From: Solirubrum puertoriconensis
GTDB lineage: Bacteria; Bacteroidota; Bacteroidia; Cytophagales; Hymenobacteraceae
NCBI RefSeq assembly: GCF_001483135.1
Contig: NZ_LNAL01000003.1
Span: 682,001 to 746,000 of the forward strand
Length of the DNA: 64,000 bases
Direction of reading: 5' to 3'
The notes below the pieces were generated by a model. The model searched no databases. It was not told the DNA's origin and worked only from the letters and a program-made list of their open reading frames with translations. The translations under genes were made by a program, and so were the position numbers. Below are positions 25,067-34,006 of the stretch, piece after piece (the first letter of the stretch is position 1; the number at the start of each line of letters is the position of its first letter).

Positions 25067-27889
25067 TTACGGCTGCAGCACCACCCGCCGCGTAAGTACC
25101 TCGCCGCCGGCCGATTGCCACTGCAGCAAGTACACGCCCGCGGGCAAAGCCCGCACCTGCAACTCGGTGGCGGCTTGCGTTACGCGCCACGTCCGCACCT
25201 GTTGCCCTAGGCTGTTGCGTAGCATAAGCACCGAGCCAGCCGCCGCATTGCCGGGCAACTGCACCTGCAAGCTCCCTTGGCTTGGGTTCGGGAATACCGC
25301 CCAACTAGCTTGCTGTGCCACCGTGGGGCGTGTGGGCAACACCTGGGCGTAGCGTAACTGGGCCGCATCGGCGGCGGCTTGCAGCTCGGCCAGGGTAGGA
25401 GCGGCCAGCACAGCAAAGGCTACGGTAACGGAGTCGTTGGGGGCCAGGCGACCTAGGGCAGCACCCAGCACCTGCGATACGTCGGAGCCGGTGGGCGTGC
25501 CTGCGGTGCGTTGCTTGCGGCCCGAGCTAAGCGTCAGGAATTTTTCGGCCGACGAAAACCCGTCGCGCAGGCTTACCGCGGCTGTAGTTGGGGCAGCGTT
25601 ATCGATGGCGTAGTACGAGGCCGTGGTAGGAGCCGCGGCTCCTAGCAGCCGCACGCCCGCAAACAACCTAGGGTTAAGTGCATCGTGCACGTAGCCGAGG
25701 GCGCGGGCCGAATCGTACGCGGCCAGGTTGCGGCCGGCTTCGGCGGGCAGGTCCCAGTCCATAAACAAGCCGGCGTGCAGGGTTTGCCACGTATCGGGCG
25801 AGAGGTTGCGCAAAGTGTACTCCACAATGGCGTAGTCGCGGTCGGCAGCGGCGGGACCGGGCCAGGCCATGGCCCGCTGGCGCACGCGCACCCCTACAGT
25901 GCGGCCGTTGCTTTGGCTCGGCAACGAATCCTGAAACGCCCCGGTAGCGCGCTGCATGGCGGCCGTAGCCGCTTGCATGGCTATGGTTTGCTGGCTGAAA
26001 AAGTCTTGATCGACGCGGTTACTGGGTACGCTGCGCAGGCGGTCGGCTACTTTGGTAGGGCCCGTGGCCACCAGCAAGCCGCCTTCGCTGAGCAATACCG
26101 GCGAGTTGCGGTAAGTAATGCTGGCGCCCACTTCGGTGTTGCCGCTGTCGTAGCCCAGGTTGCCCCGGCTGGTAACGGTAAGGTGCAGGTTGTTGGCCGT
26201 CAGCACCACGTAATCGGGGTTCAGCTCCAGCGTTACGTACTCATCGGCCACAAAGCCGTTGGGCGCGGTAAAGCGGCAGCGCAGCACGGCGCGGGTGCTG
26301 GCCGGCGTGTTGGGTGCAATGCTCAGGCGCACCGGCACGGTGGCCGTGGCATTGGTGCCCAGCGCACCTAGGGTTGCCGCGCTGCCGCTGCTAATGCTAA
26401 GCTGCGGCGTAAGCGAGCTGATGCTGAGCGTGAGGCCCTGCACCGGCTGCAGTAAATTTTGAATGGTAAGCGCCAGGCGGGCTGTGTCGCCGGCCAACAG
26501 CCGCGGTTTGCTTAGGCTGTGGCCTAGCACCCGCACGGCCGTCTGGTTGGCACCTAGGGCCAAGGCGCGGTGCACATTCAGGCGACCTGTGCCCAACCGG
26601 CCGACTAACGCGGTATTTCTCGGAATGCTGTAAATGTCGTCGGCGGAGCGGCGCAGCACGGCCACTACCTGCGCGGCCGAAAGCTGCGGATACAGGCTGC
26701 GCACCAGCCCCGCTGCCCCGGCCACCAGCGGCGCCGCAAACGACGAACCGCCCACCGGTGCGTAAGTGTCTTCGGCATCGTAGAGGGTGGTAAGTATGCG
26801 GCGGCCCGGGGCGCTCAGGCCCACGTGGTAGCTGTAGGTAATGGTTTGCTCGTCGAAGTCCGATAGCCCCGCTACCGACAGTACGTGGTCGTACGAAGCC
26901 GGGTAGAAGTCCAGCTCGGCATTGGTGTTGCCCGCGGCGGCTACCAACACAGCCCCACGGTTTACGGCCGCGTAGGTGCACACATCCTGCTCGAACTGCG
27001 ACTTGCCGCCCACGCCGCCCCATGAAATATTAATGACTTTGCAGCCGTGGTCGGCGGCGTACACAATGCCTTCATAACCGCCAAAAGCACCCTCGGGCGT
27101 TTGCGGGTACACTTTGATGTGCATGAACCGGCACTTAAAACCCACGCCTGCTATGCCCTTGCCGTTGTCGGCGGCGGCGGCGGCGGCACCGGTTACCAGC
27201 GTGCCGTGGCTAAACAAGCCACTGCGCGGTACCGAGGCCGTAGGGTCGTTGTCGTTGTCGCCGGTGTCCCAGCCCCGGAAATTATCGATATACCCGTCGC
27301 GGTCGTCGTCGATGCCGTTGATGGGATCGGCGTAGTTCAGCTTGGCCTGCCCGCGCAAATCCTGGTGGTTGAACAGTACGCCGCTGTCGGTAATGCCAAT
27401 TACTACGGAAGTATCACCCTTACTCAGGTTCCAGGCCGAATAGGCCTTAATGAGCTTTAGGTGGTACTGCCCATCGGCCTTGGTTGAGTCGGCCAGCGGG
27501 TCGTTGGGTTGATACAAGGGCGCGCGTTGGTACAGCGGCTCTACGTACTCCACGGCGCCGGTGCTCAGCAGTGCCTGGCGCACCTTGGCAAACGGTAGCG
27601 CGGTGGGGTAGCTGAACTCATAAATGGTACGCAGCTCCACGCTGCCGGGTAAGTCGGCCGAAGGGGGCACTGCCCGCGGAAACTTCTGCAGCACGCGCTT
27701 GGCTGCCAGCTGCCCTAGGGCTTGCTCTACGTAAACCAACGGGGCACCTTCGCGCAGCTTAAACACGGCCGTACCGGGGAGTGTAGTCGAGGCTTCGGCC
27801 GCAACAACCGGCGCAGTTTGCGCTGCAGCTGCCCCCGAAAGCAGCAGCCAGCTATACGTGAAAAACAGCAGGCGTAAAAGCTGTTTCAT
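25067..27889 (-). CDS. Secreted subtilase (S8 peptidase) with T9SS type A sorting domain
   Basis: 940 residues. A signal peptide (LLRLLFFTYSWLLLSGAAAA) is followed by a propeptide-like region to about 140. The catalytic triad reads IGITDSGVLFNHQDL (Asp near 168), SHGTLVTGAAAAA (His near 230) and GGSSFAAPLVAGAAG (Ser near 381). The segment DDDRDGYIDNFRGWD is the usual calcium-binding insertion. After about 450 come beta-rich modules, and the C-terminus ends with FPNPSQGSLQVQLPG and VYLLQWQSAGGEVLTRRVVL, a Por-type sorting domain for type IX secretion. It should be an extracellular endopeptidase. The gene is monocistronic and nearly abuts umuC (convergent). Confidence 0.93.
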   Translation of the reverse strand: MKQLLRLLFFTYSWLLLSGAAAAQTAPVVAAEASTTLPGTAVFKLREGAPLVYVEQALGQLAAKRVLQKFPRAVPPSADLPGSVELRTIYEFSYPTALPFAKVRQALLSTGAVEYVEPLYQRAPLYQPNDPLADSTKADGQYHLKLIKAYSAWNLSKGDTSVVIGITDSGVLFNHQDLRGQAKLNYADPINGIDDDRDGYIDNFRGWDTGDNDNDPTASVPRSGLFSHGTLVTGAAAAAADNGKGIAGVGFKCRFMHIKVYPQTPEGAFGGYEGIVYAADHGCKVINISWGGVGGKSQFEQDVCTYAAVNRGAVLVAAAGNTNAELDFYPASYDHVLSVAGLSDFDEQTITYSYHVGLSAPGRRILTTLYDAEDTYAPVGGSSFAAPLVAGAAGLVRSLYPQLSAAQVVAVLRRSADDIYSIPRNTALVGRLGTGRLNVHRALALGANQTAVRVLGHSLSKPRLLAGDTARLALTIQNLLQPVQGLTLSISSLTPQLSISSGSAATLGALGTNATATVPVRLSIAPNTPASTRAVLRCRFTAPNGFVADEYVTLELNPDYVVLTANNLHLTVTSRGNLGYDSGNTEVGASITYRNSPVLLSEGGLLVATGPTKVADRLRSVPSNRVDQDFFSQQTIAMQAATAAMQRATGAFQDSLPSQSNGRTVGVRVRQRAMAWPGPAAADRDYAIVEYTLRNLSPDTWQTLHAGLFMDWDLPAEAGRNLAAYDSARALGYVHDALNPRLFAGVRLLGAAAPTTASYYAIDNAAPTTAAVSLRDGFSSAEKFLTLSSGRKQRTAGTPTGSDVSQVLGAALGRLAPNDSVTVAFAVLAAPTLAELQAAADAAQLRYAQVLPTRPTVAQQASWAVFPNPSQGSLQVQLPGNAAAGSVLMLRNSLGQQVRTWRVTQAATELQVRALPAGVYLLQWQSAGGEVLTRRVVLQP

Positions 27890-28004
27890 TGATGCAAATG
27901 ATGTGATGGGCAGGACTGCCTTAACTACGTAAATTTAACCCTGCCGCCACACATGGCCGAGCTTTTTCGCTCGACGTTGTTCTGCATACCCCCAACCCCC
28001 GATT

Positions 28005-29681
28005 TTGAACGCTATAATCTCAAAACACCAGGCTACCCTGGAGCAAGCCGTACAGGCCTTGCACGGCCGCACATTCTTTTCGCAGTACCCCGAAAACCCC
28101 TCGCCCAAGGTATACGGTGCCGAGGCCGACGCCCAAGGCCGCGAGGCTTTCCTAGGTCGGCGGGGGCAGTCGTTTGCCGAGCTGCAGCAAGGCGCGCCCG
28201 AAGCATGGGCCGGGCAAGAGGAGTCGCCCTACGAGCAGGCGGCCCTGGGTATCAAATACCCGTACTACGCGCCCGAAACACTGGTGCATAACGCTCAGCA
28301 GGCTTTTGATGCTTGGCGTAAGCTGAAGCCCGCCTACCGGGCCGCACTGCTTATTGAGAGCCTGGAAGGCATGAAGCAGCGCTTCTTCGAGATTGGCTAT
28401 GCCACCATGCACACCACGGGGCAGGCCTTCCTGATGTCGTTTCAAGCCTCGGGCCCGCACGCTGCCGACCGCGCCTTGGAGGCCGTGGCTGCCGGCTACG
28501 AGGAGCAAACGCGCTTCCCCGAAGAAACCCGCTGGGACAAGCCCATGGGCAAGTACACCATCAGACTAAACAAAACCTGGCGCCCGGTGCCCAAGGGTGT
28601 GGCCCTGGTCATCGGTTGCTCCACGTTCCCCACCTGGAACACGGTGCCCGGCATGTACGCCTCGCTGGTAACAGGCAACCCTGTTGTCATCAAGCCGCAC
28701 CCAAAGGCCGTGCTGCCCATTGCCATTGTGGTAGCCGAAGTGCAGAAAGTGCTGGTAGCCGCTGGCCTGCCCGCCACCATCTGCCAATTGGCCGTCGACG
28801 CCGACGACCACCTCATCACCAAAGAGCTGGCCGAGCACCCCACCGTGAAGCTGATCGACTACACCGGCGGCACCGAGTTCGGCAACTACATCGAGAGCCT
28901 GCAGAGCAAAGGCAAAACGGTGTTCACCGAGAAAACCGGCGTGAACTCGGTTATCCTCGACTCGTGCGACGACCTCGATAAAGTAGCTCAGAACCTGGCT
29001 TTCTCGGTAAGCCTGTATTCGGGCCAGATGTGCACCGCTCCGCAGAACTTCTTCATTCCGGAGCAGGGCGTGAAGGTAGCCGGTACGCTGGTGCCCTTTG
29101 AGGAGGTGGTGCAGAAGCTGGCCGGCGCTGTGCAAGGTCTCGCCACCAACCCCAAGGCGGCGCCGCACGTGCTAGGTGCCATCCAGAACCCGGCCACGCA
29201 CGAGCGCGTGGAGCAAATGGCTCAGAGCGGCCACCGCAACGTGCTGGCGCACGGCAAAGTGCAGAACTCCACGTTCCAGAACGCCCGCACCTGCTCGCCC
29301 GCGCTGTACGAGGTTGATGCCACGCTAAAGGAGCACTTCAGCCGCGAGCTGTTCGGCCCGATCATGCTGGCCATCAAAACCAAAAATTCGCACGAGAGCG
29401 TGAAGCTGGCCGCCGAGCTGGCCCGCGAGTACGGTGCCATCAGCTGCGCGGCCTACACTACCGATGCCGAGCTGAAAGAGGAAATCATGGACCAAATGAG
29501 CCTCGCCGGCACGGCTGTAAGCTTCAACCTCACCGGCGGTTTCTACGTGAACCAGAACGCGGCTTTCTCCGACTTCCACGTGACCGGTGGTAACCCTGCC
29601 GGCAACGCCTCTTTCACTAACCCCGAGTTTGTGCTGAAGCGCTTTACCTGGGTAGGCTTCCGCGAACCAATTGCCAGCTGA
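28005..29681 (+). CDS. paaN: Phenylacetic acid degradation protein PaaN (aldehyde dehydrogenase type)
   Basis: 558 residues starting at TTG 28005 (LNAIISKHQATLEQAVQ); no in-frame ATG exists nearby. The body has the aldehyde dehydrogenase fold: the NAD-site segment VIKPHPKAVLPIAIVV near 224-239, the general-base glutamate in VFTEKTGVNS near 307 and the catalytic cysteine in SGQMCTAPQNFF near 342. Unlike E. coli PaaZ it lacks the MaoC hydratase domain, fitting the PaaN2 subfamily, which oxidises the ring-opened semialdehyde of phenylacetate catabolism. No other paa genes are in this window. It ends in a strong terminator. Confidence 0.9.
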   Translation: MNAIISKHQATLEQAVQALHGRTFFSQYPENPSPKVYGAEADAQGREAFLGRRGQSFAELQQGAPEAWAGQEESPYEQAALGIKYPYYAPETLVHNAQQAFDAWRKLKPAYRAALLIESLEGMKQRFFEIGYATMHTTGQAFLMSFQASGPHAADRALEAVAAGYEEQTRFPEETRWDKPMGKYTIRLNKTWRPVPKGVALVIGCSTFPTWNTVPGMYASLVTGNPVVIKPHPKAVLPIAIVVAEVQKVLVAAGLPATICQLAVDADDHLITKELAEHPTVKLIDYTGGTEFGNYIESLQSKGKTVFTEKTGVNSVILDSCDDLDKVAQNLAFSVSLYSGQMCTAPQNFFIPEQGVKVAGTLVPFEEVVQKLAGAVQGLATNPKAAPHVLGAIQNPATHERVEQMAQSGHRNVLAHGKVQNSTFQNARTCSPALYEVDATLKEHFSRELFGPIMLAIKTKNSHESVKLAAELAREYGAISCAAYTTDAELKEEIMDQMSLAGTAVSFNLTGGFYVNQNAAFSDFHVTGGNPAGNASFTNPEFVLKRFTWVGFREPIAS

Positions 29682-29717
29682 TTAACGATTATAAATTGAC
29701 AGCTGTTGGTTAACGCC

Positions 29718-29757
29718 AAAACACCCCGGTGCCGTGAGGTGCCGGGGTGTTTTGTTT
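29718..29757 (+). terminator. Rho-independent terminator of paaN
   Basis: A stem with arms AAAACACCCCGG and CCGGGGTGTTTT is followed by TTTGTTTGG, 37 bp after the stop. The A run before the left arm means it may also serve the convergent gene. Confidence 0.9.
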
Positions 29758-29778
29758 GGAACGGTGGCTCTGATGGGG

Positions 29779-30066
29779 TTATTGCGAAGTGCCGCGTGGG
29801 GCCCTGGCACTTACTGGTTTGGTATAGCGGTAGGCCTTGGGCGACTTAACGGTGCGGAACTTGTAAGGGTTTTTGGCATTCATATCAACGCCAAGCCCGA
29901 TGGTGCGCGGCGGCTCCTTCCGGAACGACGACTTATCGTTGGGGCGGCGCTGCTGCTTTGCGTTTACACTGCCGTAGCTTTTGGGCTGCTGCAACACTTT
30001 GTCTTGGGTACAAGCTCCGCCGAGCAGCAATAAGCTCAGCGCAAGCAGTGGGGTCGAAATTTTCAT
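29779..30066 (-). CDS. Small lipoprotein of unknown function
   Basis: 95 residues. The first 19 are a lipoprotein signal, hydrophobic LLALSLLLLGGAC with the lipobox cysteine at position 19. The mature part is short, basic and apparently disordered (KQQRRPNDKSSFRKEPPR, then KNPYKFRTVKSPKAYRYTKP). No family is recognised. The basic, Pro/Arg/Tyr-rich tail suggests binding to a polyanion such as lipopolysaccharide or peptidoglycan, but this is speculation. Convergent with paaN. Confidence 0.65.
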   Translation of the reverse strand: MKISTPLLALSLLLLGGACTQDKVLQQPKSYGSVNAKQQRRPNDKSSFRKEPPRTIGLGVDMNAKNPYKFRTVKSPKAYRYTKPVSARAPRGTSQ

Positions 30067-30171
30067 GGGCGCGGAAAGGCTAATGGTTATAGGTAGCGTC
30101 CAGCCGCAGCCGGATAATTATATGGGTTTACTCTGCTTATCTTCAAAAGGATATGGTTGAGCTATGAGTTG

Positions 30172-30208
30172 TGTAAAAGCAAAACGCCTGGCGGGTACCG
30201 CCAGGCGT
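30172..30208 (-). terminator. Rho-independent terminator of the universal stress protein gene
   Basis: On the minus strand ACGCCTGGCGG pairs perfectly with CCGCCAGGCGT across a three-base loop, followed by TTTTGCTTTT. Confidence 0.85.
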
Positions 30209-30248
30209 GCAATGTATATGTGCGAATTGCGCAGCCAAAACCGGGCTT

Positions 30249-31154
30249 TTAGCCCGGCCACAGTACCGGGGCCGCCTCGGGTATTACCAGGGCCGGAATG
30301 GGCGTGTGCAGCATAAGGCCGGCGGTGGGGCTGCCATAAAACAGCTCGCCGGGCAACGACTGCTGCCGGGCCACAAACATGAGCAGGTCGGCGGAGTTGG
30401 ACAACGCAGTTTCGATGATGCCCTGCTCGATGCTGAAATGCTGGTTGGTTTGAATTGTGTGCGACAGGCCGTGAAGCAGCTGCGTGGCATGCACATTGGC
30501 CAGGATGTCGTCGGGCTCGGGCGCTTGCGCAGTGGTGTAAATGTGGATAGCTACCGCCTCCGGAATTACGCGCGTAAGCAAGCGCCGGGCGCCCGCACGG
30601 CCTTGCCCTAGGTACAGCACGCGGTTGGTTTGAAACTGCAGCAGAAACTCGGGCACAATAGCCACCGATTTGGACAAGTGCACCGGCTTGCGGTCGGTAT
30701 CGAACACTATGCGCTGCGGAATGGCATGCTCGCGGTATTGCTCGGGCACCAGCAGCATCGGATGCGTTACCAGCCTGATAAGGTGCAGCAACGTTTGCTC
30801 GGCCGAGGGAGCGGTAGTATCGGTACGACCGCAAATGAACACCGTGGGCAAGGCGGCCGACATCATATCCGGTAGGCACTCGGCAACGGGTTGCTGCAAT
30901 AGCTCGTGGGTATAAGGTATCGAAGCGTTCTGCAGGCGCTCCAGCAAGGCCAAACGCTGATTGAGCAGCTCGAGCGGAGGAAGCGTAGGCGCTGCCGACA
31001 ACCCTTGGGTCGTGCTCAGATCGGCGGCAACCGAAAGCACTCGTAAACGCACGCTTAGCTGGCGAGCCGTAAGCTGACGGGCTAGAAAGCTGGCGTACTC
31101 CAGAGCGTTGGCGGCAGCTCCGGAGAAATCGGCCAAAACAGTAAAAACAAGCAT
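30249..31154 (-). CDS. Universal stress protein family protein (tandem domain)
   Basis: 301 residues, about twice a single UspA domain. The N-terminal half starts MLVFTVLADFSGAAANALEYASFLARQL, the usual first strand and helix of a USP. The second domain ends in LSNSADLLMFVARQQSLPGE and TPIPALVIPEA, the normal C-terminal helix and strand. The ATP-binding glycine pattern (G-2x-G-9x-G-S/T) is only partly preserved in LFYGSPTAGLMLHTPIPALV, so it may not bind nucleotide. Likely a cytosolic stress-response protein. It is related in layout to the USP at 55327. The AT-rich 140 bp upstream separate it from the divergently unrelated LytTR regulator on the same strand. Confidence 0.82.
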   Translation of the reverse strand: MLVFTVLADFSGAAANALEYASFLARQLTARQLSVRLRVLSVAADLSTTQGLSAAPTLPPLELLNQRLALLERLQNASIPYTHELLQQPVAECLPDMMSAALPTVFICGRTDTTAPSAEQTLLHLIRLVTHPMLLVPEQYREHAIPQRIVFDTDRKPVHLSKSVAIVPEFLLQFQTNRVLYLGQGRAGARRLLTRVIPEAVAIHIYTTAQAPEPDDILANVHATQLLHGLSHTIQTNQHFSIEQGIIETALSNSADLLMFVARQQSLPGELFYGSPTAGLMLHTPIPALVIPEAAPVLWPG

Positions 31155-31296
31155 AGCCGTCTGTTTACCAATAAATTCGACAAAAGAGTGCAGGCTAGCT
31201 AGTATACTAAAGGCAGCAGGTATTGTTATTAAGTTAAGATTAAATCAGATATTTTTAATACACTTTTAATGTAAGGCAATTTAGCGGTGTTAGCCG

Positions 31297-32034
31297 TTAC
31301 AGGCTCATGGCCTCGCGGAAGCGCATGGATTGCTGCCGCGACACCTCCACCTCGGGGCCGCCGCGAAGCTGTATTTTGAGTGTGCTGCTAAACCACGGCT
31401 CGATGTGCTCGATGTGCTTGAGGTTGATGATTTGCTGGCGGTTGGCGCGAAAGAACACATTTGGATCGAGGCGGCTCTCGAGCTGCTGCAACGTGCGCGA
31501 AATCAGCGGGTGCACATCGTGAAAGTGCAGGCGGGTGTAGTTGTCGGCCACTTCGAGCAGGCGCACATCGGCAAGGCGCACAAACCAGCACCGTTCGCCA
31601 TCTTTCACAAACACCTGGTCGTTTTCGCGCAGCAACTCGCGCGAGGGCGCAACGGCCTCGGGTTCGTCGGCCGAGTCGGTGCTCAGGGCCGTGCGTGCTT
31701 TGGCCAAGGCGGCACCTAGGCGCTGTTCATCCACGGGCTTCAGCAGGTAGTCGAGGGCGTTTACCTCAAAAGCCTGCACGGCGTACTGATCGAAAGCGGT
31801 AGTGAAGATGACGTGCGGCGCTGGGCCATCGAGGCCGGCCAGCAGCTCGAAACCCGAGCGGCCGGGCATATGGATGTCGAGCAGCAGCACATCGGGTTGC
31901 AGTTCGGCAATGCGCGTGGTGGCCTCGTCGGCGTTGGCGGCCTCGCCTACCACCACGGCATCGGGGTGGCGCTGCAGCAAGCGGCGGAGCTCCTGCCGGG
32001 CTAGGCGCGAGTCGTCAACCAACAGAATGTTCAT
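31297..32034 (-). CDS. LytTR-family DNA-binding response regulator
   Basis: 245 residues from ATG 32034 (the TTG three codons upstream is less likely). The receiver domain has acidic DD at 7-8 in ILLVDDSRLARQ, the phosphoacceptor Asp53 in LLLDIHMPGRSGFELL and the conserved lysine in LKPVDEQRL near 103. Residues about 145-245 form a LytTR DNA-binding domain with TRLHFHDVHPLISRTLQQLE and FFRANRQQIINLKHIEHI. It is the partner of the LytS-like kinase whose gene is 46 bp upstream on the same strand. Targets are unknown. Confidence 0.92.
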   Translation of the reverse strand: MNILLVDDSRLARQELRRLLQRHPDAVVVGEAANADEATTRIAELQPDVLLLDIHMPGRSGFELLAGLDGPAPHVIFTTAFDQYAVQAFEVNALDYLLKPVDEQRLGAALAKARTALSTDSADEPEAVAPSRELLRENDQVFVKDGERCWFVRLADVRLLEVADNYTRLHFHDVHPLISRTLQQLESRLDPNVFFRANRQQIINLKHIEHIEPWFSSTLKIQLRGGPEVEVSRQQSMRFREAMSL

Positions 32035-32080
32035 ACGCGGCAATTAGTAATAATGAGCAATGAGTAGGAGAGCAGGTGAA

Positions 32081-33289
32081 TCAGGGGCGAAGTGCAGGCG
32101 GGCTGAATGTAGTAGCGGCACCTAGGGCCGGCCCGTGGCTTGGTGGCAACGGTTCGGGGCTGGTCGACAATTGCTCATTGTTCATTACTAATTGATCATT
32201 TACTAATTGTTCATCGCCGACAATGGGCAGGCGCAGGCGCGCCGCAACGGTATCGGGGGTGGCTTGCTCAAGGCTGAGCTCGGCCCTAAGCCCGAACAGC
32301 AAGCGCAGCCGTTCGCGAGCGTTACGCAGGCCGGTGCCAGTGCCATCGGCTTTGGCGGGGCCATTGCTTAATTGACCGGTGTTTTCCACGCTCAGCAACA
32401 ATTCGCCGTTGGCGCAACGGGCTTGCACGCGCAACTCGCCGCCGGTTGGCAACTGCGCCAAGCCGTGCTTGATGGCGTTTTCGACAAGCACCTGCACCAG
32501 CATGGGCGGCAACTGCACACCCAGGCAGTCGGCGGGTACATCGATGGTGTAGCGCAGGCGCTCCTCGAGCTGCAACGACTCGAGCTGCAAGTAGTCCTGC
32601 ACCACGGCCAGCTCCTTACCTAGGGGCACTTGCTCGGTGCGGTTCAGCTGAATAGCGTAGCGCAGCAGCTCCGATAGGTGCGAAAGCATGTGGCGGGCCT
32701 GCTCGGGGTCTTCGCCGATAAGGGAGCGAATGTTGTTGAGGCCGTTGAAAAGAAAGTGCGGGTTGATTTGTGCCTTCAGGGTTTGCATTTCGGCCTCGCG
32801 CACGGCGGCAGCCAGCTTCCACTTATCTACCTCGGCCTGGCGGTAGCTGCGCAGGTAGTGCAGCCCAAAGTACACCACCGACCACAGCCACAGCACAAAG
32901 TTGACGTTGAGCGCGTAGCCGACAAACTCGCCCCAGCTCTGTGGTTTGCCACCGGGCATCATCAGCGGCAGCACCACCAGCAGCGTTATCGTCCAGATAA
33001 TCACCTGGCTCAGTACCGAGAGCAGGGCGTTGATCAGCAGCAAGCGCCACAGCACGCCCAGCAGCGGCAATTGCACCCATTGGTAGCGCCTGATGATGTA
33101 GCGCAGCCCGTGCGACAAGACCACCATGGTAGCCGCTACCACCAGTTGAATGACCACGATATGGCCCGCAAACTTTTGGGTGAACATGGTGTAGCCCACC
33201 ACCCCAAACACGCCGTACAGGGCCCAACCAATAAGCTGCAGGCGCCAGTAAGAGCGGCTGGGGGGCGGCACCGTAGCGAGAGGATTCAT
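32081..33289 (-). CDS. LytS-type sensor histidine kinase
   Basis: 402 residues. Four membrane segments occupy roughly residues 15-140. They are followed by a coiled linker and the His_kinase domain with INPHFLFNGLNNIRSLI, phosphoacceptor histidine near 178. The ATPase part includes PPMLVQVLVENAIKHGL near 255-271 (N box) and GTGLRNARERLRLLFG near 325-340 (G box). The C-terminal 50 residues are a low-complexity tail with repeated NDQLVMNNEQL, unusual for the family and AT-rich at the DNA level. It autophosphorylates in response to an unidentified signal and passes phosphate to the adjacent LytTR regulator. Confidence 0.92.
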   Translation of the reverse strand: MNPLATVPPPSRSYWRLQLIGWALYGVFGVVGYTMFTQKFAGHIVVIQLVVAATMVVLSHGLRYIIRRYQWVQLPLLGVLWRLLLINALLSVLSQVIIWTITLLVVLPLMMPGGKPQSWGEFVGYALNVNFVLWLWSVVYFGLHYLRSYRQAEVDKWKLAAAVREAEMQTLKAQINPHFLFNGLNNIRSLIGEDPEQARHMLSHLSELLRYAIQLNRTEQVPLGKELAVVQDYLQLESLQLEERLRYTIDVPADCLGVQLPPMLVQVLVENAIKHGLAQLPTGGELRVQARCANGELLLSVENTGQLSNGPAKADGTGTGLRNARERLRLLFGLRAELSLEQATPDTVAARLRLPIVGDEQLVNDQLVMNNEQLSTSPEPLPPSHGPALGAATTFSPPALRP

Positions 33290-33340
33290 GGGCTGAGTTG
33301 CTATGCTGTAACCAACAATCGGATACCTGCTGAGCAGCAG

Positions 33341-33931
33341 TTAGGCCACAGCCACGGCCGCCGGTTGCGCAGCGGCCAAGCGGGTTTTGGCCCGGTAATC
33401 AGCCCACAGCCATGCCCCCAGCAGCACCATCGAGCCGCTGATGAAAGCCGGAATAAGGTACAGCTGCGAGGGTGCCAGGTACAAGCCCAGGGCCAGGCAG
33501 CCCCCGGCAATTACGCCGGCCGCTACCGCAAACGCGGCCGTGCGGTAAAACCAGGCGTATGGGAAAAAATGTGCCCCCGTGATGATGCCGTACACCATGA
33601 TAAAATACTCGGGGTTGCGCAGGTACACAAACACCAGAAACGGAAAATAAAACAGCTGCGCGAAGTTGAGCCACAAACCCAAAGGCTGCAGCGGGTTGTG
33701 CTTGAGCGTCCAGGTGGTGCCGAACACGCCCGAGAGTAGCCGCGCCAGGGGCAGCATCAGGCCGCTGGCCATAAACGTGTAGAGGCTGTGTTGCGAAGCC
33801 GAGCCCGGCAGCGCCCATACCACCGCAATACCGGCCCAGAGCAGGGTGGCAGCGGCAATAAAATCGAGGCCGTTTTTGGCTTTTACCGACAGCTCCAGGT
33901 GCAGGGCGGCGAAATCTTCTTGGCGGATCAT
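33341..33931 (-). CDS. Membrane protein of unknown function
   Basis: 196 residues with about six membrane segments (for example GLDFIAAATLLWAGIAVVW near 21-39 and YLIPAFISGSMVLLGAWLWA near 155-174). A conserved-looking loop is YLRNPEYFIMVYGIITGAHFFPYAWFYRT near 100-128 with a histidine between two aromatic stretches. It resembles a DUF7010-type or related family of uncharacterised Bacteroidota membrane proteins, but I am not certain of the family. It lies 51 bp upstream of the LytS kinase on the same strand, so it may be the first gene of that operon and could be linked to signal sensing. Confidence 0.7.
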   Translation of the reverse strand: MIRQEDFAALHLELSVKAKNGLDFIAAATLLWAGIAVVWALPGSASQHSLYTFMASGLMLPLARLLSGVFGTTWTLKHNPLQPLGLWLNFAQLFYFPFLVFVYLRNPEYFIMVYGIITGAHFFPYAWFYRTAAFAVAAGVIAGGCLALGLYLAPSQLYLIPAFISGSMVLLGAWLWADYRAKTRLAAAQPAAVAVA

Positions 33932-34006
33932 GACTAGGAAAGCGGTTGTGGAAGCGTAGGTAAGCAGGCAATGTAGGCCGACGACCCATCGTCGTCGGCC
34001 CGAAAC

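Noticed and set aside
32678-33739. 353-codon frame opposite the LytS kinase and membrane protein
   Set aside because: Spans two real genes of the opposite strand and shows no family resemblance.
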